A stretch of DNA of 64,000 bases from Nostoc sp. UHCC 0926 (lineage in GTDB: Bacteria > Cyanobacteriota > Cyanobacteriia > Cyanobacteriales > Nostocaceae): contig NZ_CP117772.1 in NCBI RefSeq assembly GCF_028623165.1, forward strand, positions 496,001 to 560,000. The letters are read 5' to 3'. Numbering within the stretch: position 1 is the first letter of the stretch; each line of letters begins with the position of its first letter. A model generated the notes under the pieces. That model did not search any database. It was not told where the DNA came from and saw nothing but the letters and a program-made list of their open reading frames with translations. This document shows, one piece after another, positions 24,806 to 34,622 of the stretch. A program made the translations under genes and the position numbers.

Positions 24806-25206
24806 TGCCAGAATATCTCGTAAATCTGCCCAGGCAAAGGAATGTCACCAACATCGATTTTCCCTTCCACTTTGACAGATACCATCGCACTGCCAGCACC
24901 AGCGATGCAAGTCATATCCGCGACTTAATTGAACAACTACTGTTTACGACTCCCGGCGAACGAGTCAACCGCCCAGATTTTGGTTGTGGTGTATTGTCTT
25001 TGATTTTTGCACCCAATAGCCCAGAATTAGCAACAGCTATGCAAATTACTATTCAAGCATCTATTGAGCATTGGTTGAGTGATTTAATCGATCTGCAAAC
25101 GCTGGAAGTAACTAGCGTTGATGCTAGCCTTTATATAGTGGTGGAATATTTTGTGCAAAGCAGTGGTGAGTCACAAACAGCTACTTTTAGGACGACGATG
25201 CCATGA
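24802..25206 (+). CDS. eCIS baseplate wedge protein, GPW/gp25 family (Afp9-like)
   Basis: A 134-residue protein. HIRDLIEQLLFTTPGERVNR and the following PDFGCGVLSLIFAPNSPELA near residues 38-75 are the hallmark of the gp25/GPW family; the EPR-like loop that nucleates the sheath is here GERVNRPDFG. In contractile systems this protein sits at the baseplate rim and triggers sheath assembly. It overlaps both neighbouring genes by ATGA. It appears intact, even though no sheath gene is found in this window. Confidence 0.9.
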   Translation: MMPEYLVNLPRQRNVTNIDFPFHFDRYHRTASTSDASHIRDLIEQLLFTTPGERVNRPDFGCGVLSLIFAPNSPELATAMQITIQASIEHWLSDLIDLQTLEVTSVDASLYIVVEYFVQSSGESQTATFRTTMP

Positions 25207-27749
25207 ACAGCCACACATCTATTTGCCAAAATGAACAGCGCCGCTTAGAAATCCGCAGACAAAGAAAAAACGGGCTAGATTATGTAGAAGTTAGCGAGGA
25301 TTTGCGATCGCGTAGCGGCTCCTTCGGAGCATCGCTATATGTCTACTTTTTAGGTTCAGTACCAGAAGACTTAAGAAAAGAAAATCTACGTATTGAAGGC
25401 GGTGAACGTATCCGCAATCTTCATGTAACTGGTTTAGAGGTAGAAAGTTCCCAAAATTATGAGGGTTACTTAATAGTTAATCTTAACCAACTAGGCGATT
25501 TTTCCCTCTACACTTTGCGCTTGGTGTCATTGGATGAACAGGGCAAACCCACAAATCAACCATATCCCAATTTTGACCCGCGCTACTCCCAAGTCCAATT
25601 TCAATTCCGAGATATTAACTGTCACAGTGACATAGATTGCTTGCAAGAGCAAACTTGTCCACCACAGCAACTAGTTGAACCAGCTATCAACTATCTCGCT
25701 AAGGATTATGCAAGTTTTCGCCACTTGATTTTAGACCGCCTGTCCCTGGTGATGCCGGATTGGGAAGAACGCCATGCTCCCGATTTGGGTATTACTCTAG
25801 TGGAAGTTCTCGCTTATGTTGGCGATTATCTCAGCTACTATCAGGACGCTGTAGCCACCGAAGCTTATCTAGAAACTGCCCGCCAACGGATTTCTGTTCG
25901 CCGTCATGCCCGTCTGATCGATTATCCCATGCATGAGGGCTGTAATGCACGTACTTGGTTGTGGCTGGAGACAAGTGTTGATATTTCCCTAAAAGAAAAA
26001 AATTTTTACTTTATTAATCGTTATAAAAATGCGCCTCGCCTTGGCACTATCCTAGAAGATAATCGTGATTTAGATGATGTTCCTCTTAATAGTTATCAAG
26101 TCTTTGAACCACTAACGCCCCTACCGATACATCTTTACATAGCTCACAACCAAATCCTATTTTATACTTGGGGCGATCGCTCCTGCTGTCTTTCCCGTGG
26201 TTCTACAACCGCTACATTATTGGATGAGTTTATACATCCCACACAATCAGAGAAGGCAAATTCCCAATTTCCTGAACACCAGCGAAAACTGCACCTGAAA
26301 ATTGGTGACATCCTGATTTTTGAAGAAATTAAAGGCCCCAAAACAGGCAATCCAAAAGATGCTGATATGAATAATCGCCATGCAGTACGTCTGACAAATG
26401 TCAAGGCAATTGTAGACGAACTTTACAATCAGCCAATTGTGGAAATCGAATGGACAAAAGAGGATGCGTTACCTTTTCCCCTTTGTATTTCCGCAATAGT
26501 ACCACCAGAGTGTCAGCTAGCTGATATTAGTGTTGCCAGAGGCAATGTGATTCTAGTCGATCATGGTCGCACTATTGATCGGGAAGATTTGGGAACTGTA
26601 CCGGGAAAAGAGGTGATCCAACAGTGCCAAGAGGAAGGCGAATCTGTAGAAATTTTAGTTAAAAGCGATCGCTTCCGTCCCAGATTGCAAAAAACGCCTT
26701 TAACTTTCAGCCAACCTCTTTCGATAAAAAATCTTACCCAAGACTCTGCTAAGAGTTTGCTAATTCAACACCTTCATCAAGCAAAACCCCATATCCAACT
26801 AAATAATTCTACTTGGACTCCCCAATACGACCTTATAGAGAGCAACAGCGAAGATCAACATTTTGTTGTGGAAATGGACAATGATGGACAAGCACACTTG
26901 CGCTTTGGGGACGGTGAATTAGGAATCAAGCCAGAAGCCAATACTCACTTCCAAGCAACTTACCGAGTAGGTAACGGACTTGTAGGCAATATTGGTGCTG
27001 AAGCGATTTCTTATATTGTTTTTCACAATATTTTTAATAGTGGTTCGACATTGCAGCCACACCAGCCCTTCCCTGCTAAAAGTGGAACAGCACCCGAATC
27101 TCTATCTCACGTAAAATTATATGCACCGCACCTATCTCACGAAAAATTAGAACGTGCCATTACTGCTGATGACTACGCGCAATTGGTGATGGAACATTTC
27201 TCGACAAAAGTGCAACGAGCGGCGGCTACCTTACGCTGGACAGGCTGCTCGTATGAAGTTTGGGTGGCAGTAGATCCCTTCAACCGAGAAGCCGCAGACG
27301 ACAAATTACTGCCAAATATTGCCACAGACCTGGAAAATTATCGCCGCATTGGTCATGATGTCATTGTTCAACGAGCAGCATACATCTCTTTGGATATCGC
27401 TATGACAGTTCATGTCAAATCTGACTATTTACGCGGTCATGTCAAAACTGCTTTGCTGCATATTTTCAGTAACCGAATTTTACCTGATGGCCGAAGTGGT
27501 TTTTTCCATCCCGATAACTTGACTTTTGGACTAGGTATTGGTCTAAGTCAGATAGTTGCGATCGCTTATGCTGTTCCAGGTATCGAAAGTGTCTCTGTCA
27601 CAAAGTTAGAACGTCTTTTTGAAGGTGACAATCACGAGATTGAAGCAGGTTTTTTACCCATTGGTTCTTGGGAAATTGCCCGACTTGACAACAACCCCAA
27701 CTTTCCCGAAAAAGGTAAATTCACACTCGATTTGCGAGGTGGTAGATGA
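25203..27749 (+). CDS. eCIS baseplate J-like protein 1 (Afp11-like)
   Basis: An 848-residue protein. The N-terminal part reads NLHVTGLEVE and INYLAKDYASFRHLILDRLS near residue 165, then DLGITLVEVLAYVGDYLSYY, typical of putative baseplate assembly proteins. The C-terminal gpJ-like part contains GQAHLRFGDGELGIKPEANT and VGNGLVGNIGAEAIS, then AITADDYAQLVMEHF and an end GKFTLDLRGGR. Forms the wedge ring of the baseplate. A palindromic repeat at 25304-25335 is read in frame and encodes RSRSGSFGASL near residue 36. The gene overlaps both neighbours by ATGA. Confidence 0.9.
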   Translation: MNSHTSICQNEQRRLEIRRQRKNGLDYVEVSEDLRSRSGSFGASLYVYFLGSVPEDLRKENLRIEGGERIRNLHVTGLEVESSQNYEGYLIVNLNQLGDFSLYTLRLVSLDEQGKPTNQPYPNFDPRYSQVQFQFRDINCHSDIDCLQEQTCPPQQLVEPAINYLAKDYASFRHLILDRLSLVMPDWEERHAPDLGITLVEVLAYVGDYLSYYQDAVATEAYLETARQRISVRRHARLIDYPMHEGCNARTWLWLETSVDISLKEKNFYFINRYKNAPRLGTILEDNRDLDDVPLNSYQVFEPLTPLPIHLYIAHNQILFYTWGDRSCCLSRGSTTATLLDEFIHPTQSEKANSQFPEHQRKLHLKIGDILIFEEIKGPKTGNPKDADMNNRHAVRLTNVKAIVDELYNQPIVEIEWTKEDALPFPLCISAIVPPECQLADISVARGNVILVDHGRTIDREDLGTVPGKEVIQQCQEEGESVEILVKSDRFRPRLQKTPLTFSQPLSIKNLTQDSAKSLLIQHLHQAKPHIQLNNSTWTPQYDLIESNSEDQHFVVEMDNDGQAHLRFGDGELGIKPEANTHFQATYRVGNGLVGNIGAEAISYIVFHNIFNSGSTLQPHQPFPAKSGTAPESLSHVKLYAPHLSHEKLERAITADDYAQLVMEHFSTKVQRAAATLRWTGCSYEVWVAVDPFNREAADDKLLPNIATDLENYRRIGHDVIVQRAAYISLDIAMTVHVKSDYLRGHVKTALLHIFSNRILPDGRSGFFHPDNLTFGLGIGLSQIVAIAYAVPGIESVSVTKLERLFEGDNHEIEAGFLPIGSWEIARLDNNPNFPEKGKFTLDLRGGR
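25304..25335. repeat. Palindromic repeat inside the baseplate J gene
   Basis: GCGATCGCGTAGCGGCTCCT-TCGGAGCATCGC has the same build as intergenic GCGTAGC...GCATCGC palindromes elsewhere in the window. It is read in frame and adds about 10 residues. Confidence 0.55.
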
Positions 27750-30652
27750 AATTAACTTGTAGCTGTAACTGTCACTCTAACTATAAACCAAGCGATAATT
27801 CCAGTTGTGGTTGCTGTGAAGGTGTCGAAATTCTGACTCCAAAATCGGTAGCAAATCAACCTAATTTGTATACCCTAGCTTATCGAGTCGGAACCCATGC
27901 CAGCTTTTTAGAAACGATGAAAGCGCGTCTGGGTGACAGCAAGTTTCCCTCACTCAAACATCTGAAAACCCGTGATCCTCAAGACCACTCTTTAGCCCTG
28001 CTAGATGCTTGGGCTACTGTAGCAGATGTTCTGACATTTTATCAAGAACGCATAGCCAACGAGGGTTATTTACGCACTGCCATTGAGCGGCGTTCCCTAA
28101 TGGAATTAGCTCGATTAGTAGACTATGCACATAGTCCTGGTGTCAGCGCCAGCGTTTATTTAGCTTTTACCATAGAAGATGGTTACAACTTGGAAATTCC
28201 TGCTGGTTTGAGTAGCCAGAGTTTACCTGATTCCGGTGAATCGCCGGAATTTTTTGAAACATCACAAAAACTGCAAGCCTATGCCCATTTGAATCAGATC
28301 AAACCCCGAATCGGCAAAGCGCAGCAAGTTAGCTTAACAACAGCCGCCACGCTTGATCAGCTTTATTTAGATGGTGTAAATACGAATCTCAAACCTAACG
28401 ATCCACTTTTACTAATTTTTGGTGATACTGAAGCTAAACAAGTCTTGCGTAGAGTTCAGATTATTGAACCTCAACCAGATGAAAACCGTACAAAAGTTAC
28501 ATTACAAGTACCACCAAAAGTTCCACAACAATTAACTGTTGATGTTTCATCAGTAAATATAAGAGAACAAAGAATCAAACAAGTAATAAAACCGCCATCA
28601 ATACAACCTGCGAATGCTCTGGAAATGGAGCGGACAAACCAACAAATCTTCGCTCCCGAAAAAAATGAGATTAATTCACAATTAATTAATACCTTAAACC
28701 CTGGTTTCAACACAGCAATACATCAGATTTTAACCAGCGATAAAGTTGATTATTCTAATCAGTTAAAGCGAATTGAGACTCTAGGTATAAAAGCTGCACC
28801 TTTCGGAAATGACGTACCTTTGAAGCAAGTTTCTGACCAATACGAAGAATGGCAAATTGCAGGTGTAGATCAGCCAACATCGAGTTCCACTAATCAAACA
28901 AACGTTTCCAGCACACTACCAGCAGAATTACGAAATATTTTAGCATTAGATGCCCAATATGATGAGATTGTACCTGGCAGTTGGCTAGCAATCGAACGTG
29001 TAGATGATAGTGAAATTAGTATTTATCAAGTAATAAAAGTTGAAAATATCTCTAAAATTGCATACAACATAGTAGCAAGAATTACACAACTTACTTTAGA
29101 TAAACCTTGGTTAAAAGAACAGGATATATCTTTAGATGTGATGCGTAAAACCACAGTGTATCTTGCTAGTGATTTAAATTTGGTAGAAAAACCAATTGAC
29201 CTGAAAGATGCACCAAGTAGTCAAGATTCTCTATCTGAACAGGTGAAAATTGAACTAGACAATGAAATTGAACTAGACAATCTCTACGAAGGTTTACAAC
29301 CTGGACGCTGGTTGATTATCTCAGGTGAACGCAGTGATATATCCGATGTCAACGATGTGTGGACTAGCGAAGTTGTCATGCTGTGCAGGGTCAGACAGGA
29401 TATTAATCAGAATTTGCCTGATGACAAACCCCATACATTCCTAAAATTTGCTAGACCTTTAGCTTATTCTTACAAGCCACAGACTGTTACTATCTATGGC
29501 AACGTAGTCAAAGCCACTCATGGCGAGACGCGTACTGAAGTACTGGGAAGTGGCGACGGTACTAAAGCAAATCAACAATTTACACTCTCACAACCGCCCC
29601 TAACTTATCTACCAGCACCTATCCCTAGTGGCGTTGCTAGCACCTTGGAAGTATATGTTAATGATGTCCGTTGGCAAGAAGTGGAAAATTTGATTCAGTT
29701 AAGTCCAACAGACCGTGCATATATCACCCAAACTGATAGTCATGACAACACAACTATTATCTTTGGTAATGGTAAACATGGAGCTAGGTTGCCTAGTGGT
29801 ACTGAAAATGTCAAAGTAGTATACCGCACTGGCATTGGCCAAGCAGGTAATGTTGCAGCAAAAAAAATCACGCAACTAACAATGCAACCTCTAGGTTTGA
29901 GTGGTGTACTCAATCCAATAGCAGCAACAGGAGGCGCAAATCCCGAAAGCCATGATGAAATCCGCCGCAATGCACCTCTTGGAGTGATATCTCTGAACCG
30001 TGCAGTTTCCGTCCCAGACTATGCCAATTTTGCCCTTACCTTTACCGGAATTGGCAAAGCGAATGCTCAACGTCTTTCAAATGGTTCGCGTCAAATTGTG
30101 CATATAACGATCGCTGGGGCTGATGATATCTATATTGATAGAAATTCTGATTTATACCGCAGCTTCGTGCAAGCATTATACCAGTTTGGCGACCCCTATC
30201 AACCACTAAAAGTAGAGATGCGGGAACTGATGCTGTTAATTATCAGCGCCAATGTACGAATTTTACCAAATTATCAATGGACATCTGTCGCACTGAAAAT
30301 TCGGACTGCTTTGTTCGATAAATTTAGCTTTGAACATCAGGAACTAGGACAAGATGTTGTCCTTAGCAAAGTTATCACCACGATTCAACAAGTACCTGGG
30401 GTAAATTACGTGGATGTGGATATTTTGGATAGCGTCTCCGAAACTGAAGCCCAAAATCCAGACAGTTTAAATATAAAACTTCAAGAACTGGGAAAACTGG
30501 GCATGACTCGTAGAAATGGACAACCAAAACAATGGATTCCTGTAAACTTGGCTGTTTTTGATTCAATAGCTAACCAGCTTATTCCTGCTCAATTAGCTAT
30601 TCTTAGCCGGAAAGTGCCAGACACACTAATTCTGAAGGAGTTGAAATCATGA
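27746..30652 (+). CDS. eCIS baseplate J-like protein 2 (Afp12-like), Cys-rich N-terminus
   Basis: A 968-residue protein. The first 28 residues hold seven Cys (KLTCSCNCHSNYKPSDNSSC and GCCEG), then PNLYTLAYRVGTHASFLETM, ALLDAWATVADVLTFYQERI and YLRTAIERRSLMELARLVDY, all standard in the second putative baseplate assembly protein of eCIS. The gpJ-like segment near residue 680 reads TIIFGNGKHGARLPSGTENV and TGIGQAGNVAAKKIT. Its C-terminus (VPGVNYVDVDILD, then PVNLAVFDSIANQLIPAQLA) is normal. The Cys cluster may bind a metal or form disulfides. Overlaps both neighbours by ATGA. Confidence 0.9.
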   Translation: MKLTCSCNCHSNYKPSDNSSCGCCEGVEILTPKSVANQPNLYTLAYRVGTHASFLETMKARLGDSKFPSLKHLKTRDPQDHSLALLDAWATVADVLTFYQERIANEGYLRTAIERRSLMELARLVDYAHSPGVSASVYLAFTIEDGYNLEIPAGLSSQSLPDSGESPEFFETSQKLQAYAHLNQIKPRIGKAQQVSLTTAATLDQLYLDGVNTNLKPNDPLLLIFGDTEAKQVLRRVQIIEPQPDENRTKVTLQVPPKVPQQLTVDVSSVNIREQRIKQVIKPPSIQPANALEMERTNQQIFAPEKNEINSQLINTLNPGFNTAIHQILTSDKVDYSNQLKRIETLGIKAAPFGNDVPLKQVSDQYEEWQIAGVDQPTSSSTNQTNVSSTLPAELRNILALDAQYDEIVPGSWLAIERVDDSEISIYQVIKVENISKIAYNIVARITQLTLDKPWLKEQDISLDVMRKTTVYLASDLNLVEKPIDLKDAPSSQDSLSEQVKIELDNEIELDNLYEGLQPGRWLIISGERSDISDVNDVWTSEVVMLCRVRQDINQNLPDDKPHTFLKFARPLAYSYKPQTVTIYGNVVKATHGETRTEVLGSGDGTKANQQFTLSQPPLTYLPAPIPSGVASTLEVYVNDVRWQEVENLIQLSPTDRAYITQTDSHDNTTIIFGNGKHGARLPSGTENVKVVYRTGIGQAGNVAAKKITQLTMQPLGLSGVLNPIAATGGANPESHDEIRRNAPLGVISLNRAVSVPDYANFALTFTGIGKANAQRLSNGSRQIVHITIAGADDIYIDRNSDLYRSFVQALYQFGDPYQPLKVEMRELMLLIISANVRILPNYQWTSVALKIRTALFDKFSFEHQELGQDVVLSKVITTIQQVPGVNYVDVDILDSVSETEAQNPDSLNIKLQELGKLGMTRRNGQPKQWIPVNLAVFDSIANQLIPAQLAILSRKVPDTLILKELKS

Positions 30653-31758
30653 GCAATTCCCCAGACCGTCTTTATGAACTCTTGCCAGTTGTTTACCGCA
30701 TACGTGATGCAGAACAAGGCTATTCGCTGCGAGATTTATTACGTGTAATTGCTGAACAGGTAGATGTTGTTGAAGCTGATATTACTCAACTCTACGAAAA
30801 CTGGTTTATTGAACTCGAAAAAAATCAAAGTCTGCAATTACGTGCAGCTAACCACAAGCGTCCGGTGATACGCATTCTAGACTGGAGAACTGCTTTCGGT
30901 GATGCTTTAAATGTCACGGTAGAGTCAGGAAGTTGCTTTGTTCTCGATGGCTTGTTGATTATTGGTCGGGGAGTACATATAGAAGGTAATCCCAGTCAAT
31001 TTGCAGATTATCCTACCTCTGTTGTTCAAAATCCAGCTGCGATTATTATCCGTCATTCTACATTAGTGCCGGGCTGGTCATTACATTGCAACTGCGAACC
31101 CCGACGTTCTACCGAACCCAGTTTGGAGTTATTTAATATCAATGCGTGCGTAACGATTGAACACAGTATTGTTGGCTCCATTCAGGTCAATCAAAATGAG
31201 GTAGAGACTGACCCTTTACCCATACATATTAGCGATAGCATTATAGATGCTACCAGTATTGAAGGTGAAGCTATTGGTGCAGCAGGTTACTCCATAGCTC
31301 ATGCACGGTTGACAATTGCACGTTGCACAGTCTTTGGTCAGATTCAAGTACACGCAATTGATTTAGCAGAAAACAGTATTTTTAACGGCATTATATTTGT
31401 TGTTCGTCGCCAACAAGGTTGTATCCGTTTCTGCTACGTGATGCCCAACTCACGCACACCACGTCGGTATAATTGTCAACCGGATTTAGTGGAGAAGATG
31501 GTTAGACAAGAAACTGAACTACAGCTAAATGCTAGACATCCCGTACAACCTCAATTCAACAGTACACGTTATGGCACCCCTACCTACTGTCAGTTAGCGT
31601 CAACCTGTGCTGAGGAAATCAAACGTGGCGCTGATGACGAGTCAGAGATGGGTGCTTTTCACAATTTATATCAGCCTCAAAGAGAGGCTAACCTACGCAT
31701 CCGTCTAGATGAATATACACCTGCTGATATTGAGATTGGCATTATTTACGCTACCTAA
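30649..31758 (+). CDS. eCIS tail protein I-like, apparently internally deleted fusion
   Basis: A 369-residue protein. Residues 1-50 (DRLYELLPVVYRIRDAEQGY, RDLLRVIAEQVDVVEADIT) are the N-terminus of eCIS/phage tail protein I, which connects baseplate and fibres. After QLYENWFIE the sequence changes abruptly to LEKNQSLQLRAANHKRPVIR and a beta-helix-like region with repeated xxIxxSxI units (VTIEHSIVGSIQV, IHISDSIIDATSIEG, LTIARCTVFGQIQV). In larger relatives the two regions are, as I recall them, separated by several hundred residues, so an in-frame deletion is likely. It might still be translated and anchor something to the baseplate. It overlaps the previous gene by ATGA. Confidence 0.7.
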   Translation: MSNSPDRLYELLPVVYRIRDAEQGYSLRDLLRVIAEQVDVVEADITQLYENWFIELEKNQSLQLRAANHKRPVIRILDWRTAFGDALNVTVESGSCFVLDGLLIIGRGVHIEGNPSQFADYPTSVVQNPAAIIIRHSTLVPGWSLHCNCEPRRSTEPSLELFNINACVTIEHSIVGSIQVNQNEVETDPLPIHISDSIIDATSIEGEAIGAAGYSIAHARLTIARCTVFGQIQVHAIDLAENSIFNGIIFVVRRQQGCIRFCYVMPNSRTPRRYNCQPDLVEKMVRQETELQLNARHPVQPQFNSTRYGTPTYCQLASTCAEEIKRGADDESEMGAFHNLYQPQREANLRIRLDEYTPADIEIGIIYAT

Positions 31759-31767
31759 GAGGATTTT

Positions 31768-33921
31768 ATGCAAGGAGAATTTAGAGGTGATTTTACTCGT
31801 GATACCTACGACAAAAGCAAGCACTTCCTGCGGGTGCTTATGCAACAAGGGCGAGTGCAACTAGATGCAGACTTCAACGAACAAACATCGATTTTACTAA
31901 ATCGCCTGCAAACTTTAGCCAAAGATGTATTTGGACTACAAGGTGGCCCAGAGGAAAATTGTGGTTTTGAATTTATCGGTACTGAGGAGCAGATTAATAA
32001 TATTAACAACCTCAAAGAGGAAGAAAAACATAAATTAAAGCAGATGCTCCAATCTCAGGGCTATCTAATTAGCAAAGGCAACTATTATGTAAATGGTATA
32101 CTTTGTGAAAATGATGAATTTATATCTTATTCTCAACAACCAGATTTTATACCTGAACCCATAGATCCTTGTAAATTCCAACTAAATGGAACTACATATC
32201 TTGCTTATCTTGATGTTTGGGAACGACATATAACCCCTATCGAAGATCGTGACGATCTCAAAATCAATATTCGTGAAGTTGCTTTAGGAGGAGCAGATAC
32301 TGCAACTCGCTCTAAGTTAGTTTGGCAAGTCAAGCTCAAACAATTAAAAGATAATCAAGATATTGAAACGGTTGTAAAGCAAGTTACCAAAGATCATGAC
32401 TATTTTCGGAGTGTGTTAGGTCAAGAGCTATTGAAGTCTGGAGAAGGCAAAATTATTGCCAGAGTCACAAAACCTAGCTCAGGAATAAATGATCCATGTA
32501 TTATTCCCTTTAATTCCAAATTCCGTGGTACTGAAAACCATCTTTATCGGGCGGAAATTTTTACAGTTTTCCGTGATGATAACAAAAATAAACTATCATT
32601 TGTCTGGTCACGCGAAAATAGCTCAATTGTTTTTCCTATTGTGACATCTACTGTGATCAATTCTTCTGCGATCGCATTAAATCTAGAATATTTAGGAAAG
32701 GACAAAGATTCTAGTTTATCAGCAGGTGATTGGGTTGAAATTATCGACGATGACTATATACTTCAAAATAGCGATCGTCAACTCCTAAAAGTTGAGCAAG
32801 TGGATCGTATTGAGAATCAAGTAATTCTCTCAGGTGATGGGAAGAACAAAATATTGCTTAAAGAAAAGCACCCTCTATTACGCCGTTGGGACTCTGGAGA
32901 AGTCAAAGTAAATTTATCTAACGTGAATAATAAATGGTTTCCCCTTGAGGATGGGATTGAAATTCAATTTCAGGGAGAAATTCAGAACAGCTTTTATCAG
33001 GTAGGTGATTATTGGTTAATTCCTGTGCGGACAGCTACTGGCAATGTGGAATGGCCGAAACGAAAAAATGAAGAAGGAAAACTAGAGCCTCAACCTCAAT
33101 CACCACATGGTACTAACCATTATTATGCACCTCTAGCGATAATTTTAGGTAATCCTAATAAAGTCATTATTCATGATTGCCGAACTAAAATTGGCAATAA
33201 GGAGAATTCTACCCCAGTTGGAATTAAAAAAGACAATAATACCCAAATATATGAGCCTCAGCAAAATTCTACACCACCTATTCCTCAAAAAGAAACCACA
33301 ACACAAATAATCAAAGAATTCAACAGCATAATAAATGCTAGTTGGCATCATGATCAAGTTTTGGAAGCTACTATTTCAAAACAAGAGGAAAATTCTAGTA
33401 ATATTCCAGAGGATCAATTATTTAATTTAAAATCTCAGGATTTGAGAAATTTCTTTACTAAGCTAGGTCTAGTAATTCAGTTTAAAAAACCAGTCTGCAT
33501 TGATAGCTTGCATAAAAGTAGTGTATCTGTGTTAGCTCATACGGATAATGTATTTAGAGGCGAAGTATTTTATATATTGCCAATGAAAGTTGAACCAGTT
33601 CAAGTTAAAAAAGTTGAAACAAAATCTATCCGTTGGGCAATTGGCAATGATGTATTAGATCGCAATGTCAATATAATTACAGAAGTTGAACTTTTAACAA
33701 ATGAAATCAATGAGTATACTGAAGCAGTCCGATTGATTACACCTGATGATTGGCCGCAAAAAGCCGTCTTTAACCAAAATAATATCTATCAGTTTACTGT
33801 ACTATTACGTGGCGACTGGATTATGAATGAAGAACCATTATTTGATAATGTAAATTTTGATTTACAAGGAGATTTAAATAAAGGTATTATTCCTGATAGA
33901 TTGCGTCAGCAGTGTCAATAA
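31768..33921 (+). CDS. DUF6519-type eCIS protein
   Basis: A 717-residue protein. The start MQGEFRGDFTRDTYDKSKHF, then LRVLMQQGRVQLDADFNEQT, is the unmistakable N-terminus of DUF6519 proteins (GDFTRDTFxxxKxFxRVLMQQGRVQLDADWNEQ), which are encoded at the end of many eCIS loci. It is followed by a beta-rich region, e.g. KGNYYVNGILCENDE and TTYLAYLDVWERHITPIEDR. Its C-terminal half is unusual, Asn/Lys-rich and unrecognised. The role is thought to involve the outer baseplate or a tail-fibre-like part, but this is not established. It starts 9 bases after the tail protein I gene. Confidence 0.8.
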   Translation: MQGEFRGDFTRDTYDKSKHFLRVLMQQGRVQLDADFNEQTSILLNRLQTLAKDVFGLQGGPEENCGFEFIGTEEQINNINNLKEEEKHKLKQMLQSQGYLISKGNYYVNGILCENDEFISYSQQPDFIPEPIDPCKFQLNGTTYLAYLDVWERHITPIEDRDDLKINIREVALGGADTATRSKLVWQVKLKQLKDNQDIETVVKQVTKDHDYFRSVLGQELLKSGEGKIIARVTKPSSGINDPCIIPFNSKFRGTENHLYRAEIFTVFRDDNKNKLSFVWSRENSSIVFPIVTSTVINSSAIALNLEYLGKDKDSSLSAGDWVEIIDDDYILQNSDRQLLKVEQVDRIENQVILSGDGKNKILLKEKHPLLRRWDSGEVKVNLSNVNNKWFPLEDGIEIQFQGEIQNSFYQVGDYWLIPVRTATGNVEWPKRKNEEGKLEPQPQSPHGTNHYYAPLAIILGNPNKVIIHDCRTKIGNKENSTPVGIKKDNNTQIYEPQQNSTPPIPQKETTTQIIKEFNSIINASWHHDQVLEATISKQEENSSNIPEDQLFNLKSQDLRNFFTKLGLVIQFKKPVCIDSLHKSSVSVLAHTDNVFRGEVFYILPMKVEPVQVKKVETKSIRWAIGNDVLDRNVNIITEVELLTNEINEYTEAVRLITPDDWPQKAVFNQNNIYQFTVLLRGDWIMNEEPLFDNVNFDLQGDLNKGIIPDRLRQQCQ

Positions 33922-33954
33922 AATGGAATTTTACTTTCCAAAAATTCTATTTTA

Positions 33955-34155
33955 TTGACGGAAAAGGAAAATTTAAAATGGCGCTTACTCAATGAGGGTA
34001 AAATTTATATTATTAAAATAGATAATATGAAATTAACAGTTAGCAATATTCAAGCATTGGACGGCAACAATCTCTGGCCTGGTGTTCCTGAGCGGTTTAG
34101 CGGAAATGGCTCTGAAGGAGGAGACTGGGTAAGTATTATTCATATTAAAACTTGA
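33955..34155 (+). CDS. Small protein or detached C-terminal fragment of an eCIS protein
   Basis: A 66-residue frame from a TTG codon. The end LWPGVPERFSGNGSEGGDWV resembles the GDGxxGGxF tail common in DUF6519 and related proteins. It may be a displaced tail of the preceding gene or a small separate gene; no ribosome-binding site is evident. It marks the right end of the eCIS locus. Confidence 0.35.
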   Translation: MTEKENLKWRLLNEGKIYIIKIDNMKLTVSNIQALDGNNLWPGVPERFSGNGSEGGDWVSIIHIKT

Positions 34156-34622
34156 GAGGTTAAGCTAAAGTAATTAATTACTACGACAGAATTAATTACA
34201 TATTGATTTTTTACCAAACAAGAATTTTAGTCTATTTTTTGTATAATTATTAATGTAATTTATCTTTCGCTAATAAATAAAAGATTTTTGCCCTTTCTAA
34301 ACTAACCGATGCTGTAACTGTGTGCAGCGCTGTTGGTCATCGGTAGAGCGTACAGCCAGGGATATCGCTATACCATTTCACGAAAATTCTGATACACATT
34401 AATCTCCACGTCTTCTATAGTAAGGGTAAAGAGAATAAGAAAGAAACAAAGCAAGAGCGAACGACCATCAGGAGACGAAGATGAATAGCTTTTTTGTACA
34501 AGCCCTTCACGTAATTCGTAATTCGTAATTACCATTGCTTAAGGGTTTTAGACATTTCAAATGGATGGCTTATTTCCACCAACCTGTGCTATACTATGAC
34601 TCCCCATGAACTAACTGAAAGA
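34156..34622. other. Intergenic region between eCIS and ion-transport genes
   Basis: AT-rich, with a TTCGTAATTCGTAATT spacer repeat near 34516-34530. No gene or clear terminator is seen. Confidence 0.5.

Noticed and set aside
25203..30652. Prophage instead of eCIS
   Set aside because: No terminase, capsid, portal, integrase or lysis genes; DUF4255, AAA+ ATPase, DUF4157 and DUF6519 genes identify an eCIS.
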